From: Voacanga thouarsii | Taxonomy: Eukaryota; Streptophyta; Magnoliopsida; Gentianales; Apocynaceae | DNA: 64,000 nt | NCBI GenBank assembly: GCA_026120185.1 | Contig: JANUWF010002421.1 | Span: forward strand, 1,488,001 to 1,552,000 | Reading direction: 5' to 3' | Part shown: positions 22,990 to 33,059 of the stretch, in pieces | Numbering within the stretch: position 1 is the stretch's first letter | Layout of the letters: each line of letters opens with the position of its first letter | Notes under the pieces: model-generated | What the model saw: only the letters and a program-made list of their open reading frames with translations | Databases searched by the model: none | What the model was told of the DNA's origin: nothing | Made by a program: the position numbers and the translations under genes

Positions 22990-25900
22990 AGCATCTAAGT
23001 GTCATGTGAAGAAGAAAGTGGAATCCAATGCAAGAACAGTTTGGAAAATTAGAGGAACCATTACTAACTCCCATGGACCCAAGAAAACATGGGTACCAAA
23101 AATCATCATCCCTTCTCATGTATAGGTACATTTATTGGAGAAAATGAACTTCACAAAGTGGTTCTTGGATAGTGGATGTTCAAGACACATGACCGAAAAA
23201 TTAGCTCTATTAGAAGATGTGCAAGCAACAAATGATGGATTTATTACCTTTGGAGACAAAAAGAAAGGAAAAATTATTGGCATAGGTAACATTAGTAAAG
23301 GATCTTCAACCATTATCAAACAAGTGTTATTGACTTGTGAGATGAAATACAACTTGCTTAGCATTAGTTACTTATGTAACAATGGTTGCAAAGTCATTTT
23401 TGAGAAAGATTCTTGCTCTATTATGGACAGCTCAAATAATGAAATAATATTTGTTGCTAACCTGTTGGGAATTTTTATGTATTTTACCTTGATGGTGTTA
23501 TAGCTCATGATATTAGACGTCTTTTCGTGCATGACAATGATGGCTATCTTTGGCATAAAAGACTAGGCCATGTATCATTCGATTTGCTAAATAAATATCC
23601 TAAAAAAAGCTTGTTAGAAGACTGCCCAAAATGAAGTTTGATGAAAACAAAATATGTGATGCATGGCAATTTGGAAAACAAATCAAAACCTCTTTCAAAA
23701 AAAAAAAAAAATGATTTCTACCTCAAAACCTCTTGAATTAACACATATGAATTTGTTTGGACCAATGAGGACCACTAGCCTTGGTGGTAAGAAGTATGCT
23801 TATGTTTTAGTAGATGACTTCTCAAGATTTACTTAGACTTTGTTTTTTGAATAAAAAGATGAAGTTTTTTCTGAATTCTCAAAATTATTCAAGCGTGTTC
23901 AAAAATCTATTGGATGCAAACTAATTTCTATTAGAAGTGACAATAGTAGAGAATTTTGCAACAGTGAGTACACACTTTTGTGATGAAAACGGAGTATTTC
24001 ACTACCTTTTAGCTGCTAAAAACCCTCAACAGAATGGTGTTGTTGAGAGGAAAAATAGAACCTTGCAAGACATGGCTAAATCCATGATTTGTGAAAACTC
24101 TCTTCCAAAATACTTTTGGGCAAAAGCTGTAATACATCATGTTATATTGTAAATCGAGTGATATTGAGACATTTTCTAAGAAAAACACCCTTTCAGCTTA
24201 TGTTTGACAAAACTCCATCAATTTTCTATTTTAAAGTATTTGTCTGCAAATGTTTTATTTTTAATACCCAAAACAATCTTGGAAAATTTGAAAGCAAAAT
24301 TGATGAGGCTGTATTCCTTGAATTCTCTTCCAATAAAAAGATATATAGAGCATACAATAAGAGAACTCTATGTGTGGAAGAATACGTACATATTATCTTT
24401 GATGAATTTAACATTTATACTTCAAGAAAAAATGATGATGATGTAGGAAGTTCAAAAGAAAGAGGGAAAGAATAGCCCAAATCACCACCGTTGGATATTT
24501 ATGGCAAAGAAGAGGAATTTGAAGAGCAACAAGCTGAATAAAATAAGTAAGAAACTGAAGAGCTCACGGATTAAGGATTACCAAGAAATTGGAGGTACAA
24601 AACTGGTCATCCAAAATAACAAATCATTAGTGATCCTAGTTGTGGAGTTAAGACTAGGTGGTACTTTATAGACAATTTCCTCTAATCTCTAGTATAGAAC
24701 CTAACTGTATTGATGTGGCTTTGCATGATGATTTTTCGATAATAGCTATGCAAGAAGAGCTGAACCAATTTGAAAGAAATTAAGTTTCAAAACTCGTCTC
24801 TAGACTACTTGATCATCCAGTTATTGGTACCAAGTGGGTTTTCAGAAACAAACTTGATGAAAATGGAGTGGTTATTAGAAATAAAGTTAGACTTGTTGCC
24901 CAATGATTCAATCAAGAAAAGGGCATTGATTATGATGAAACATTTGCTCTTATTGCAATATTAGAGTCCATAAGAATTCTCCTTGCCTTTGCATCTTAAA
25001 AAAATTTCATACTATATCAAATGGACGTTAAAAGCGTGTTTTTGAATGGTTTTATTGAAGAAGAGGTATATGTAGAATAACCTCCAGGATTTATTCATGA
25101 GCACTTTCCAAATCACATTTTGAAACTCTCAAAGTGTCTTTATAGTTTAAAACAAGCCCCACAAGCTTGGTATGAAAGACTTAGTAGATTCTTGCTTTCA
25201 AAAAGGTTTTCAAGAGGCTTGATTGATACTACACTGTTTCTTAAGTCAAAAAATTCTGATGATCTTCTTATTGTTCAAATATATATTGATGATACCATTT
25301 TTGGTGCTATTAATGACTCCTTATGTAAAATGTTTGCTAAGACTATGCAACAAGAATCTGAGATGAGCATGATGGGAGAACTCAACTTCTTCCTTAGGCA
25401 GAAAATCAAATAAACCATTGATGGAATCTTTCTAAATCGAGCTAAGTACACTTAGGAACTGCTCAAAAAGTTTGGTATGAACGAAGCCAAAGAAATCAGT
25501 ACACCTATGAGCACTTCTCTAAAGCTTGGCTAGGATGAAAAGGGTAAGAAGGTAGACGAGTAAAAATACAGTGGTATGATTGGAAGTTTACTGTATCTTA
25601 CTACTGGCTAGCTAGATATTATGTTTTCAGTTTGTCTCTGTACCAGATTTCAATCGTGCTCAAAGGAATCTCACTCATGTTCTGTGAAATGCATCCTTAG
25701 ATATTTGATTGGAACATATGATTATGGTTTTTGGTATCCTTATACTATCATATTTGATCTTATAGGTTATACTGATGCGGACTATGCAGGCTACAAAGTT
25801 AAACAAAAAAGCACTAGCGGGCACTGCCAATTTCTTAGACACTCTCTAGTGTCATGGCATAGCAAAAAAATAGGCATATGTATCCTTATCCACAGCCGAG

Positions 25901-26215
25901 GCTAAATACGTTGCAGTAAGGAGTTGTGCACAAATTCTGTGGATGGAAAACACATTGCTTGATTTTAGTCTCAATTTTGATTGCCTATGTGATAATGCAA
26001 GTACAGTCAATCTAACTAAAAATCTTGTTCAACATTCTAGGCCAAGCATATTGAGGTTAAAAATCATTTTATTAGGGATCATATGATCAAATGAGATATA
26101 TGTGTTGAATATATTTCAATTGATGAACAACTTGCAGATATCTTTACAAAACTTCTTGTCGATGAAAGGTTTAATAATCAGAGAAGAGGTTTAGGAATTA
26201 CACAGATCATGTGAC
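22990..26215 (+). pseudogene. SIRE-like copia pol (broken)
   Basis: Protease at about 23150-23360 has KWFLDSGCSRHMT (DSG at 23168-23176) and ITFGDKKKGKIIGIGNI. The pre-integrase domain near 23540 has LWHKRLGHV. In integrase (23735-24480) the first catalytic Asp is Asn (THMNLFGPM), the second is kept (RSDNSREF) and the Glu is kept (NGVVERKNRTLQDM). RT (about 24740-25415) has GTKWVFRNKLDENG, MDVKSVFLNG, LKQAPQAWYERLS and YIDD. RNase H (about 25755-26215) has YTDADYAGYKVKQKSTSG. More than a dozen stops and several frameshifts are spread along it. Confidence 0.87.
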
Positions 26216-26686
26216 TGACATACTTTGAAAAGATTTGTAGTTTTTATTTGTAAAACCATTAAAGACACAACTTCTGGACAATGATTTTGGACGCAGAATT
26301 TCAGAGAGTAAATCCAAAACTCACCTTCTAAAACTCTCTTTAAGGAGTCTTTTTTAGATGAGCATTTCGAATGAAGCTTGAATCCAAAATAAAATCAACA
26401 CAGATGCTTCATATATAATTTAAGAATAATTGCTTCCAGATTATTCTTTTTGAAAATCTAAATAGTAGCGCTTTTCCCAAGATAGCTTTTGAAATCTCTA
26501 ATGAAAATCTTTTTTCCAATGTACTTGAGTGTACTTATTGTCACAATCTCTTAGGAACTCACAAAAGGTTTTCTCTCTCTTCTCTCCTAAATTCTAAAAC
26601 AAACCAGACTTCGTCTTTCTTCGCTCAAATTTTTCTAAGATTCTCCCTGAACAATCGAAAGCCTAAGCCTTCACCCTCTAATTACA
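26216..26686 (+). mobile_element. Spacer between SIRE pol and the envelope-like ORF
   Basis: About 470 bp without coding sequence. It has 'attttggac', 'atccaaaact' and 'atccaaaat' words like those in the LTR U3, then a pyrimidine-rich stretch (26560-26680) just before the ATG at 26687. A promoter or splice region for the downstream ORF is conceivable; nothing proves it. Confidence 0.5.
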
Positions 26687-27551
26687 ATGGAAAAATCACC
26701 TAAATCAACCAAACCCATATCAAAGAAAGTACAAAAAATTAGTCTGATGATGAAAAAGATATTGACTACAACGGAAAAGGGAAAAGAAATTGGTCTTGAA
26801 ATCTTGGCTTCACAGACTAACTCATCCACATCATCTTCAAAACAGGAAAGTTCCGAGACCCAGGTACCTTACTTTTTAGATTCTAAAAGTGAATATGATT
26901 TTAATGAATGGGGCTCAAGAAATCGAACGGTGATAGTTTGCTATATTGCAAATCCAGCATCTTTTCTGAATTTTTTAAATGTGTGAAATATGTTTGAGTC
27001 TCTTGGGTAGGGAGCCCTGTTATCTATTGATAGGAAACTATTTACTTCTCTCGTATGGAAATTCTATGCTAACATAAGAAAAGGCTGATTAAAGGAAACT
27101 GGAGGAGGGTTCATGATCTAGCGGTACACCTCTAGAGTTGGGGGTAAGAATTTTGAGTTTGATCACCACCTATTGAATAGAATATGTGAGGTCATAGATG
27201 GCGGGATTTAGTATTTTGAATTGAACAAGTTCCCGGAAGGAACTAATCTATTTGAGTTGGGGAAGTTTGAAAATATATTCACCGGCGACAAGAGTTTTAA
27301 GAACTCAAATGACAGGAACACGAAGTGGTTGAATGGAACAGGTAGGATTCTATACCACATGGTTTCTACCATAGTGGTTCTAAGTTTTAGATACAGAACT
27401 TCTATCCATATTATGCAAATGGTGATTATACTGGCGCTCTTTGAAAATAGGCAAATAAGTTTTGGATATCTTGCTGCCAAGCTGATAATGTAAACCGGGA
27501 ATACCTCAAGTAAAGCATTGCCTTGTGGAAACCTATTGACTAAAGTGTTTA
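26687..27551 (+). pseudogene. Envelope-like ORF of SIRE-type element, 5' part (interrupted by Tekay-1)
   Basis: ATG at 26687 opens a 99-codon frame with a Lys/Ser-rich start, ending at a stop near 26984. In-frame or shifted pieces follow, such as SLVWKFYANIRKG, GRILYHMVSTIVV and SFGYLAAKLIM. They end in LPCGNLLTKVFM, which resembles the 'putative plant transposon protein' domain (LPYGMLLTRVFxHF) found in the ORF after pol of SIRE elements. SIRE envelope-like products have been proposed to resemble viral envelope proteins, but no function is shown. The frame continues for about 15 codons at 39717 after the Tekay insertion. Broken by at least four stops. Confidence 0.65.
27547..27551. repeat. 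Target-site duplication GTTTA, left copy
   Basis: Five bases before Tekay-1, repeated exactly at 39712-39716. Confidence 0.92.
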
Positions 27552-27831
27552 TGTAATACCCCGCCCAAAACCAACTTTGACTATGGGGAAAAGTCATGCA
27601 TTGCATAGCATTTTGCATTTTATGTGGCAGCTTAGAATTATTTTATTTGCATGGATGCATGTGAATTTTTTCGTTGCTCTTGAATTTGAATTAATTGATG
27701 TGAAATAGTTCTATTGTTAAAGATTTAGATAAGGGAGGTTTGGTCGAAGATTTGGAATGATGAGTATTGGGGGGGGGGGGGGTGGTGAGAACTGATTGTA
27801 GAAAAAATTAGTATTGGAGTTGTTTTGGAAT

Positions 27832-27880
27832 TGCGGGGAGGTTGGTGATTTCCTTTGGTGATCCGAGTTCGAATCCTACC
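27832..27880 (+). other. tRNA-like block in Tekay-1 5' LTR
   Basis: 'tgcggggaggttggtgattt' is followed by 'gagttcgaatcc' (27865-27876), which matches the tRNA T-loop/B-box consensus. The A-box-like half is weaker than in family A. The same block is at 36817-36866, 44757-44807 and 51710-51758, and at 61490-61542 on the minus strand. Confidence 0.5.
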
Positions 27881-29168
27881 TTTTGTGAAGTTAGTTTCTC
27901 TTCTTGAAAATTCCTTTCCTTAGAGTTTCCATGTCTTAGCCGAAAAAGATCTAGCAAACCTAGAGAAATTTTAGTGTCATTATTCCAAGGAAATAAGTCT
28001 CTATATTTATTTCCTAAATTTAAAGACCTTGATGTGAATAAAGTTCACTTCTAATTTTCAGCTTTTATTCCTTAAGATTTTCGAAAAACCCCTAGCTAAT
28101 AATTAAAATTTCAGCTTGAATTTAGCTAGATAGATCTTGCCATGGATAGTTGGAATTAATGAATCATTTTTCTAGTAGGAAACCTTATTGATTTTAACAC
28201 TAGAACCTAAGCTAAAAATCTAGAAAAAATTTCCAGCAAGTGCCGCCACTTCTTAGAGGAATTTTAGCTCAACTTAAACTCTTCCAAAGCTAGGAAATCT
28301 TATCCTAAATCCTTTAGCAAATCAGATTTTTATTGCAATCCTAATTCGACTAGGATTTTCTTCCTAAACCTAGCAGAATTTCGGCAACTTTATGTTAACA
28401 CAACCTGTCCGAAATTCCAGCACCTTTAAGTACAATCCAACCCTTCAAACCCTAGCTCAAATCCCCTAAAACATCTTCCATCAATTCAGATTATCTTTGC
28501 TGTGCAAAACCAGATTTTACTCACACAAATTCCAGAATTTCGGCTAGCTAGGAAACCAGGATTTTTGACAGCTTTGTACAGAAAATTTCGGCAAGCCTTG
28601 TACTCCTATTCCAACCGAAATTCTGCACACAAACACACCGAAAAACTCCAGCTGATCAAGCTATTTTTCAGCACCTAAAACCCTCATTTTTTCTCTGGAA
28701 ATTTCGGCAGAACCACAGCTAAAACAGTCCAGAAATTCTTCCTCTCCTGTTCAGCAATTTCGCATACCAAAACTAATGCACACACACAGAAATTTCAGCC
28801 CTAAAAACCTTCGCAAACTCTTCTTTGTTTTGCCCAAAATTCTGAACACAATCAGCCCTTCTATTGAGAAATAGTTCTGCCAGCACAAGGGGAGCAAAAT
28901 TGCAGAATATTTTCTCCCTTAATCCCTCTCAAAGCGGTAGCAAGAAGGCACTCGTGAGCTGCAATTTTCGGCCTTGCTATCCAAGAAACCTAAAGCCATT
29001 AGGAGTCTTTCTAAACATCACCATCTAACCCTAAACCAATCTTCTCTAACTCTAAATCATAGCAGTCGTCTATCCTCTCCATTTGACACAAAAATTCCAG
29101 CAAGAACTCCACAGCAAATTTCGAAAACCTCAAGAACAACACCTAGCAAAAACTGATCACCCTCCAAG

Positions 29169-30440
29169 GTAAGCAAAAACCATCTCAACTTCTTGATTAA
29201 TTTCTTCCATCAATTCTCTTCCTTTTCTTCTTTAGAATCACGCCATCTAAAGGCTGATTTCATCTCTTTATGCATTCTCAGTCATAAGGAAGGAAAAAGG
29301 AGACAACTTTTCTCTTCTAATCCAACGAACTCGGGACAATCACCATAAGAGCATCGGGATCTTGCTACCCGGTTGTTGTAAGGTACAGAAATACTTACCC
29401 TTAATACCGGAATTAAGGTTTAAGGTAGTAGATGATGTCTATTACCTTGTTGAATATATGGTCATAGTATATGATCTTAGGGGATTGTGAATTGTTATGA
29501 AAATAAATGAGTTTGGCACATGTTCGAATTAGGTGAAGCACTGATCATGATATTATATGGTTTAGATCAGGAGGATAATTAAGGAAAGCAAGCTGTGAAT
29601 TTATCTCGTTTATCTGAGGCATATCAAGTAAGTCCTTGCAATAACTCTTTTGTTAAATGTTGTGATGGCAAGTCTATGTTGTGAAGCTTTTTAAAGCAAT
29701 TGTTGAACTATGTTTGCTTGGGTTGTAAACGTGGATATTTATTCTTTAAACGGTTTTGTCAAACTAACGATTTTATCAAGAAAACTATTCTTTTCCTTAA
29801 ACTTTTAGAAATCTCTTTTAAAGAAAGCCACGTTTTACAAAGCCAAGGTTTGGAAATATTATCAATCAGGAATTGATGGATATGTTCGTTGAGTACTCAA
29901 TAAGGGTAGGCTAACAGTACTAGTCTTAGAGGGCTAGAGTAAGTCTTCTGGTAGGAGACCACCTCCAGCAGATAAGCTTTGCTTGAAAAGGCGACAGTAT
30001 TGGTTGGTCAGGCCGGTCTGAGCTAACATGTGTGCCTAGTAAGGTATTATTTATTTTCTCGGCATGGACACCCGGATAGTTTTATTTGGTGAAGAGAAGG
30101 AGGAGTATCTCACCCGGTGAGCTGTACACTCACCTTGATCAGAACGCCCAACGTATGGTAATCTGGTCCGGACAAGGTGCACAAAGTGTGGTGCCTTGGC
30201 CATTTTGTTCTCACGGAGCCTAACGTGTGGTGACATGACTGTTTATTCGAGTGGATGATTGTTTTGTGTAAAGTATGATTATGGAAAAACCCACTCTTTG
30301 CGAAAGAGAAATTATTTATGACTTGCCAAATATTTCTACAAATGTTTTCCGCTTTACATACATGTACAGTTTTAAACACCATGTGCACACACAGGACTTA
30401 CTGAGATTTATTCTCACACTGTTTTACATCATATTTTCAG
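29169..30440 (+). other. Predicted LTR intron in Tekay-1 5' LTR
   Basis: The donor CCAAG/GTAAGC and acceptor ACATCATATTTTCAG/G define a 1272-nt intron inside the LTR. The same pair is at 46085-47418 (Tekay-2), 58885-60214 (minus-strand solo LTR) and 40435-42700 (family A). Agreement between diverged families is the main support; splicing has not been shown. Confidence 0.5.
30146..30234 (+). promoter_or_regulatory. Three-fold 'cccAACGTGTGGT' repeat block
   Basis: 'gcccaacgtatggt', 'gcacaaagtgtggt' and 'gcctaacgtgtggt' occur about 36 bases apart. The ACGTG core resembles plant G-box/ABRE sites. The block recurs in every Tekay LTR here (near 39130, 47125, 54050, and 59090-59175 on the minus strand) and in the family A LTR (42405-42480). 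Confidence 0.45.
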
Positions 30441-30728
30441 GAGATAGATTGTGCTGAGTCAGTGGGGCATTGATAGTTGAAGCTTTTCTAATTATTGTCA
30501 TCTTTGCTTAGGAGACATTTGTTGTTTGTGCTGTTGAACGATTAATTGTTTTTATTTCGTTTTGCTCCAAGTTGAGCCTGATGTACTAAGTGTATTTCTT
30601 TATTTATCTAAGTTGAATCTCTTAGAGGTTACCTTTGTATTTTATACCTCGTTTTAAAGACCCCTTTTCCTGTGGGATGGGGCGACATCCCCACCCTTTT
30701 AGGGCACGTAGTTGTGGGGTGTTACAAG

Positions 30729-30739
30729 TGGTATCAGAG
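30729..30739 (+). other. Tekay-1 primer-binding site (Met-tRNA)
   Basis: TGGTATCAGAG lies two bases after the 5' LTR and pairs with the 3' end of initiator Met-tRNA. Confidence 0.92.
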
Positions 30740-30811
30740 AACAAGGTTTAGGCAATTACTTGACCTATGGGGTTCTATTTTCTTAAGTATTTTAGTCTGG
30801 TGCTAATTTTT

Positions 30812-30827
30812 ATCTTTTGCTTATAGG
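30812..30827 (+). other. Splice acceptor-like site abutting the extra ORF
   Basis: A pyrimidine-rich run ends in TTATAG/G one base before the ORF1 ATG (30828). Tekay-2 has TTCATAG/G at the same place before 47804. If used with the LTR donor at 29168, it would give a spliced mRNA for the extra ORF. Confidence 0.4.
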
Positions 30828-31490
30828 ATGGTCAAAAGAGTTGTATCGGCTGTCAGAGACTGGCCCGCTGGCTGTGGGAATCCACCTGCTCCACTACCCG
30901 TAGCTGATCCACCCGTGTCCGATTCAGAGAGAGAGCATGTGCCATCAGTGCTAGACGACCCGGTGGTTGAGGCAAAGATAGACGTTGAGGAGAGCTTAGG
31001 GGAAGATGAGGGAGATGAGGAGATGACGGAGTTGAGTGAGGGAGAGATAGATGAGCTAGGGAATGAGGGAGACGATGACAACGAGGGAGAGATGGCTGGA
31101 GTAGAAGGAGAGGATGAGGAGGGAATGGAGGTTCCCCGAACCCCGCAGATAGGGGAAGTTGATAGGACCCCTGCTTGCCATAACCCTAAAGGGTCCAGTG
31201 GTGAGGGATATACGTCGAGAGATGGGGTTGCCCCGGGAGAGAGAGACCTTAGGCAGTCAGTTCTAGGAGGTGTAGATAAGGAGAAGAGGAAGTTGGAAGA
31301 GAGTCCTAAGGGGTGTGGACTCCGATATGGACTGGGCATAGATGCCATGCTAAGAAGAGAGGGGTTGTTTGACCCGGTTGATTCAGGGAGTGAGAGGCCT
31401 GCGCCTAAGGGTGCAGTTAGATTAGCATTAGATGAGCTCTATGAGACGGCTATGAGAGCCAAGAGAGGCCGAGAGGATGAGTTAGGGTAG
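30828..31490 (+). CDS. Extra acidic ORF between primer site and gag of Tekay-1 (ORF1)
   Basis: A 220-codon open frame from ATG, about 100 bp after the primer site. I recognise no domain. The N-terminus is MVKRVVSAVRDWPAGCGNPP. Residues of about 40-110 are strongly acidic (EESLGEDEGDEEMTELSEGE type), and a basic, more conserved end follows (CGLRYGLGIDAMLRREGL, RLALDELYETAMRAKRGRE). Tekay-2 has the same ORF (188 codons, with an in-frame loss of about 33 residues around 31130-31225). It is free of stops in both copies, although gag-pol in both is heavily broken. The frame continues 41 codons beyond the TAG (31488-31490) to the next stop at 31614-31616. The S-rich minus-strand ORF here is a shadow. 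Function is unknown; extra ORFs are not a standard part of Tekay elements as I know them. Confidence 0.7.
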   Translation: MVKRVVSAVRDWPAGCGNPPAPLPVADPPVSDSEREHVPSVLDDPVVEAKIDVEESLGEDEGDEEMTELSEGEIDELGNEGDDDNEGEMAGVEGEDEEGMEVPRTPQIGEVDRTPACHNPKGSSGEGYTSRDGVAPGERDLRQSVLGGVDKEKRKLEESPKGCGLRYGLGIDAMLRREGLFDPVDSGSERPAPKGAVRLALDELYETAMRAKRGREDELG

Positions 31491-31928
31491 CCAAGTGAGA
31501 GTGTTGGTTTCGCAAGGGACTACATAGGGAGACCCGATAGCTCCGTGGGGTGGCTTGTAGAACCGGCCTCTGACGACTCCGATGCTTCTGTTGAAACTAG
31601 GGATAGTCGAATATAGAAGACCAGTAGCTTTTACTTTTCTTTCCTTGGGATTTGCATACCTTTGGTTGTTTATTTCTTTTAAGGGAGCATGTTTCTCATA
31701 GGGCTTATTTATCATTTTAAATAAAAAGGGTGTCATATGGGATAACCCTTTCTTTTCTGTAAAGAATGGTTTATATGAAAAGCATGAGTTTCGTTTATTG
31801 CTTGATTTACCCTTGCATGATATCATCACATTCTCTTTTAGATAAGTACATTGCTATCAACTGATCATGCATCTAAGCATATTCTTTTCCCCTTGGTAAC
31901 TAACTGACCTTGAGTAAATGTGATTAAG
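31491..31928 (+). mobile_element. Spacer between ORF1 and gag, including ORF1 extension
   Basis: 31491-31613 is open in the ORF1 frame and holds the conserved words RPDSSVGWLVEPASDD. From 31617 on there is only AT-rich spacer. A branch-point-like 'taactaactgac' at about 31898 lies about 30 bases before the AG next to the gag ATG, which could allow splicing to gag. That is speculative. Confidence 0.5.
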
Positions 31929-32981
31929 ATGGCACCAAGACGCAGAACAGTTGTGCATAGCAGAACAGTGCAGGAAAGTGCATCCTCCACCCTGGAATTT
32001 GAGCAGATGCATCATTCCACCCCCGACGTGGAAGAGCACCTGCCACGTGAGCAGGAATTGGCTTCGGAGAGGTCACAAGATGTGACCATGGGTCAGGCTT
32101 TCGACAAGATGGCCTCGATCCTTCAGAATATGATGAAAAGAGTGAATAAGGTGGCCAGGAAACCACCGCGGGGAGAGGATGAAGCCCTGGAATGTTTCCT
32201 GAAGTTCCAGCCTCCCACATTCCAGGGGGAGGTGGAACAGGATGAGAAAGCCGAGCAGTGGATTGAGCAAATGGAGGACATCTTCACTACTTTGCAGTAC
32301 TCGGAAGAGAGGATGGTGAAGTTTGCTGCTTTTCGGCTGAGGGGACCGTCTCAAGCATGGTGGCAGTGGGTACGAAGTGATTGGGATAGAGAGGAGCAGG
32401 AATGGACGTGGGACGACTTTACGGAAGCCTTCCGAGCCGAGTACATTCCTTGATGGGTGGCTGAGAAGAGGGAGGACGAATTCCAGACCCTCAGGCAGGG
32501 AGGCATGACCGTGGCCCAATATGCAGCCCAATTCATGCAGTTGTCCAAGTACTGCAAGTGCTTGGTAGATACGGAGTAGAAGCACACCCGACAATTCGTG
32601 AAAGGGCTTAGGCCAGAGTTGAGGAAGGCATTAGCTCTATCACCGCCTACATCGTACACCGCCGCCGTGGACGCAGCTTCCCGGACGGAAAATGAAGATC
32701 GGTATCGACCGATGAGTAGACCCTTCCAACCAAATCGTCCACCTATGAGGCCTTCAAGCAACAAGCGACCCGCGACCTCTATCCCTTGGGGAAATCGAGG
32801 CAAGCAGGCCCGAGTGCCAGTAGCAGGACTGATGCAAGGCAGCCTGAATTACCGGTTGTGTGGGAAGCGAGGCCATACCGAAAGAAACTGCTGGGGTAAT
32901 GGGGGTGTGATGAGGTGCTTCAATTGCGGAGACCCGAGACACCTGAGAAACGTCTGCCCCAAACCCTTAAGGATTGAGTAG
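31929..32981 (+). pseudogene. Tekay-1 gag (two nonsense codons)
   Basis: ATG at 31929 (MAPRRRTVVHSRTVQ), chosen over an upstream in-frame GTG at 31920. The frame is kept to 32981 apart from TGA at 32451 and TAG at 32577. The retrotrans_gag core is FLKFQPPTFQGEVEQDEKAE, then FRLRGPSQAWWQWV and QYAAQFMQLSKYC, typical of Tekay/Del. Two zinc knuckles follow: YRLCGKRGHTERNC, with the first Cys replaced by Tyr, and CFNCGDPRHLRNVC. Gag would build the particle and package RNA. Gag and protease are in one frame, separated only by stops. Confidence 0.93.
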
Positions 32982-33059
32982 ACCGCGCCGGCCCAACCAA
33001 TGGGAGGAAATAGAGGTGCCGCTGCTGGACCAGCCGGAGTGGGAGGCTAGAAGCCTCAG

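Larger units (their letters stand above)
27552..30726 (+). repeat. Tekay-1 5' LTR
   Basis: A 3175-bp LTR. Landmarks: a G run at about 27770-27782, a tRNA-like block (27832-27880), a long exon-like UTR with 'tttcggc' words, a splice donor-like CCAAG/GTAAGC at 29168/29169, an ACGTG-type repeat block (30146-30234), a splice acceptor-like TTTTCAG/G at 30440, and the LTR end followed by the primer site. It has no ATG frame of note; short minus-strand ORFs are shadows. Confidence 0.93.

Noticed and set aside
27832..27880. A real tRNA gene at the B-box-like motif
   Set aside because: I could not see a full cloverleaf, acceptor stem pairing or a terminator T-run in the right place. Treated as a tRNA-like block only.
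28974..29156. Short frame with SKKPKAIRSLSKHHHLTLN in all Tekay LTR copies
   Set aside because: It has no ATG (it starts at TTG) and lies in the exon-like UTR just before the donor. It is shared by recent descent, and there is no evidence of translation.
30821..31348. Ser/Pro-rich minus-strand ORF of 175 codons opposite ORF1, with a counterpart at 47797-48228
   Set aside because: It is the complement of the Glu/Asp-rich codons of ORF1. The low-complexity composition explains the lack of stops.
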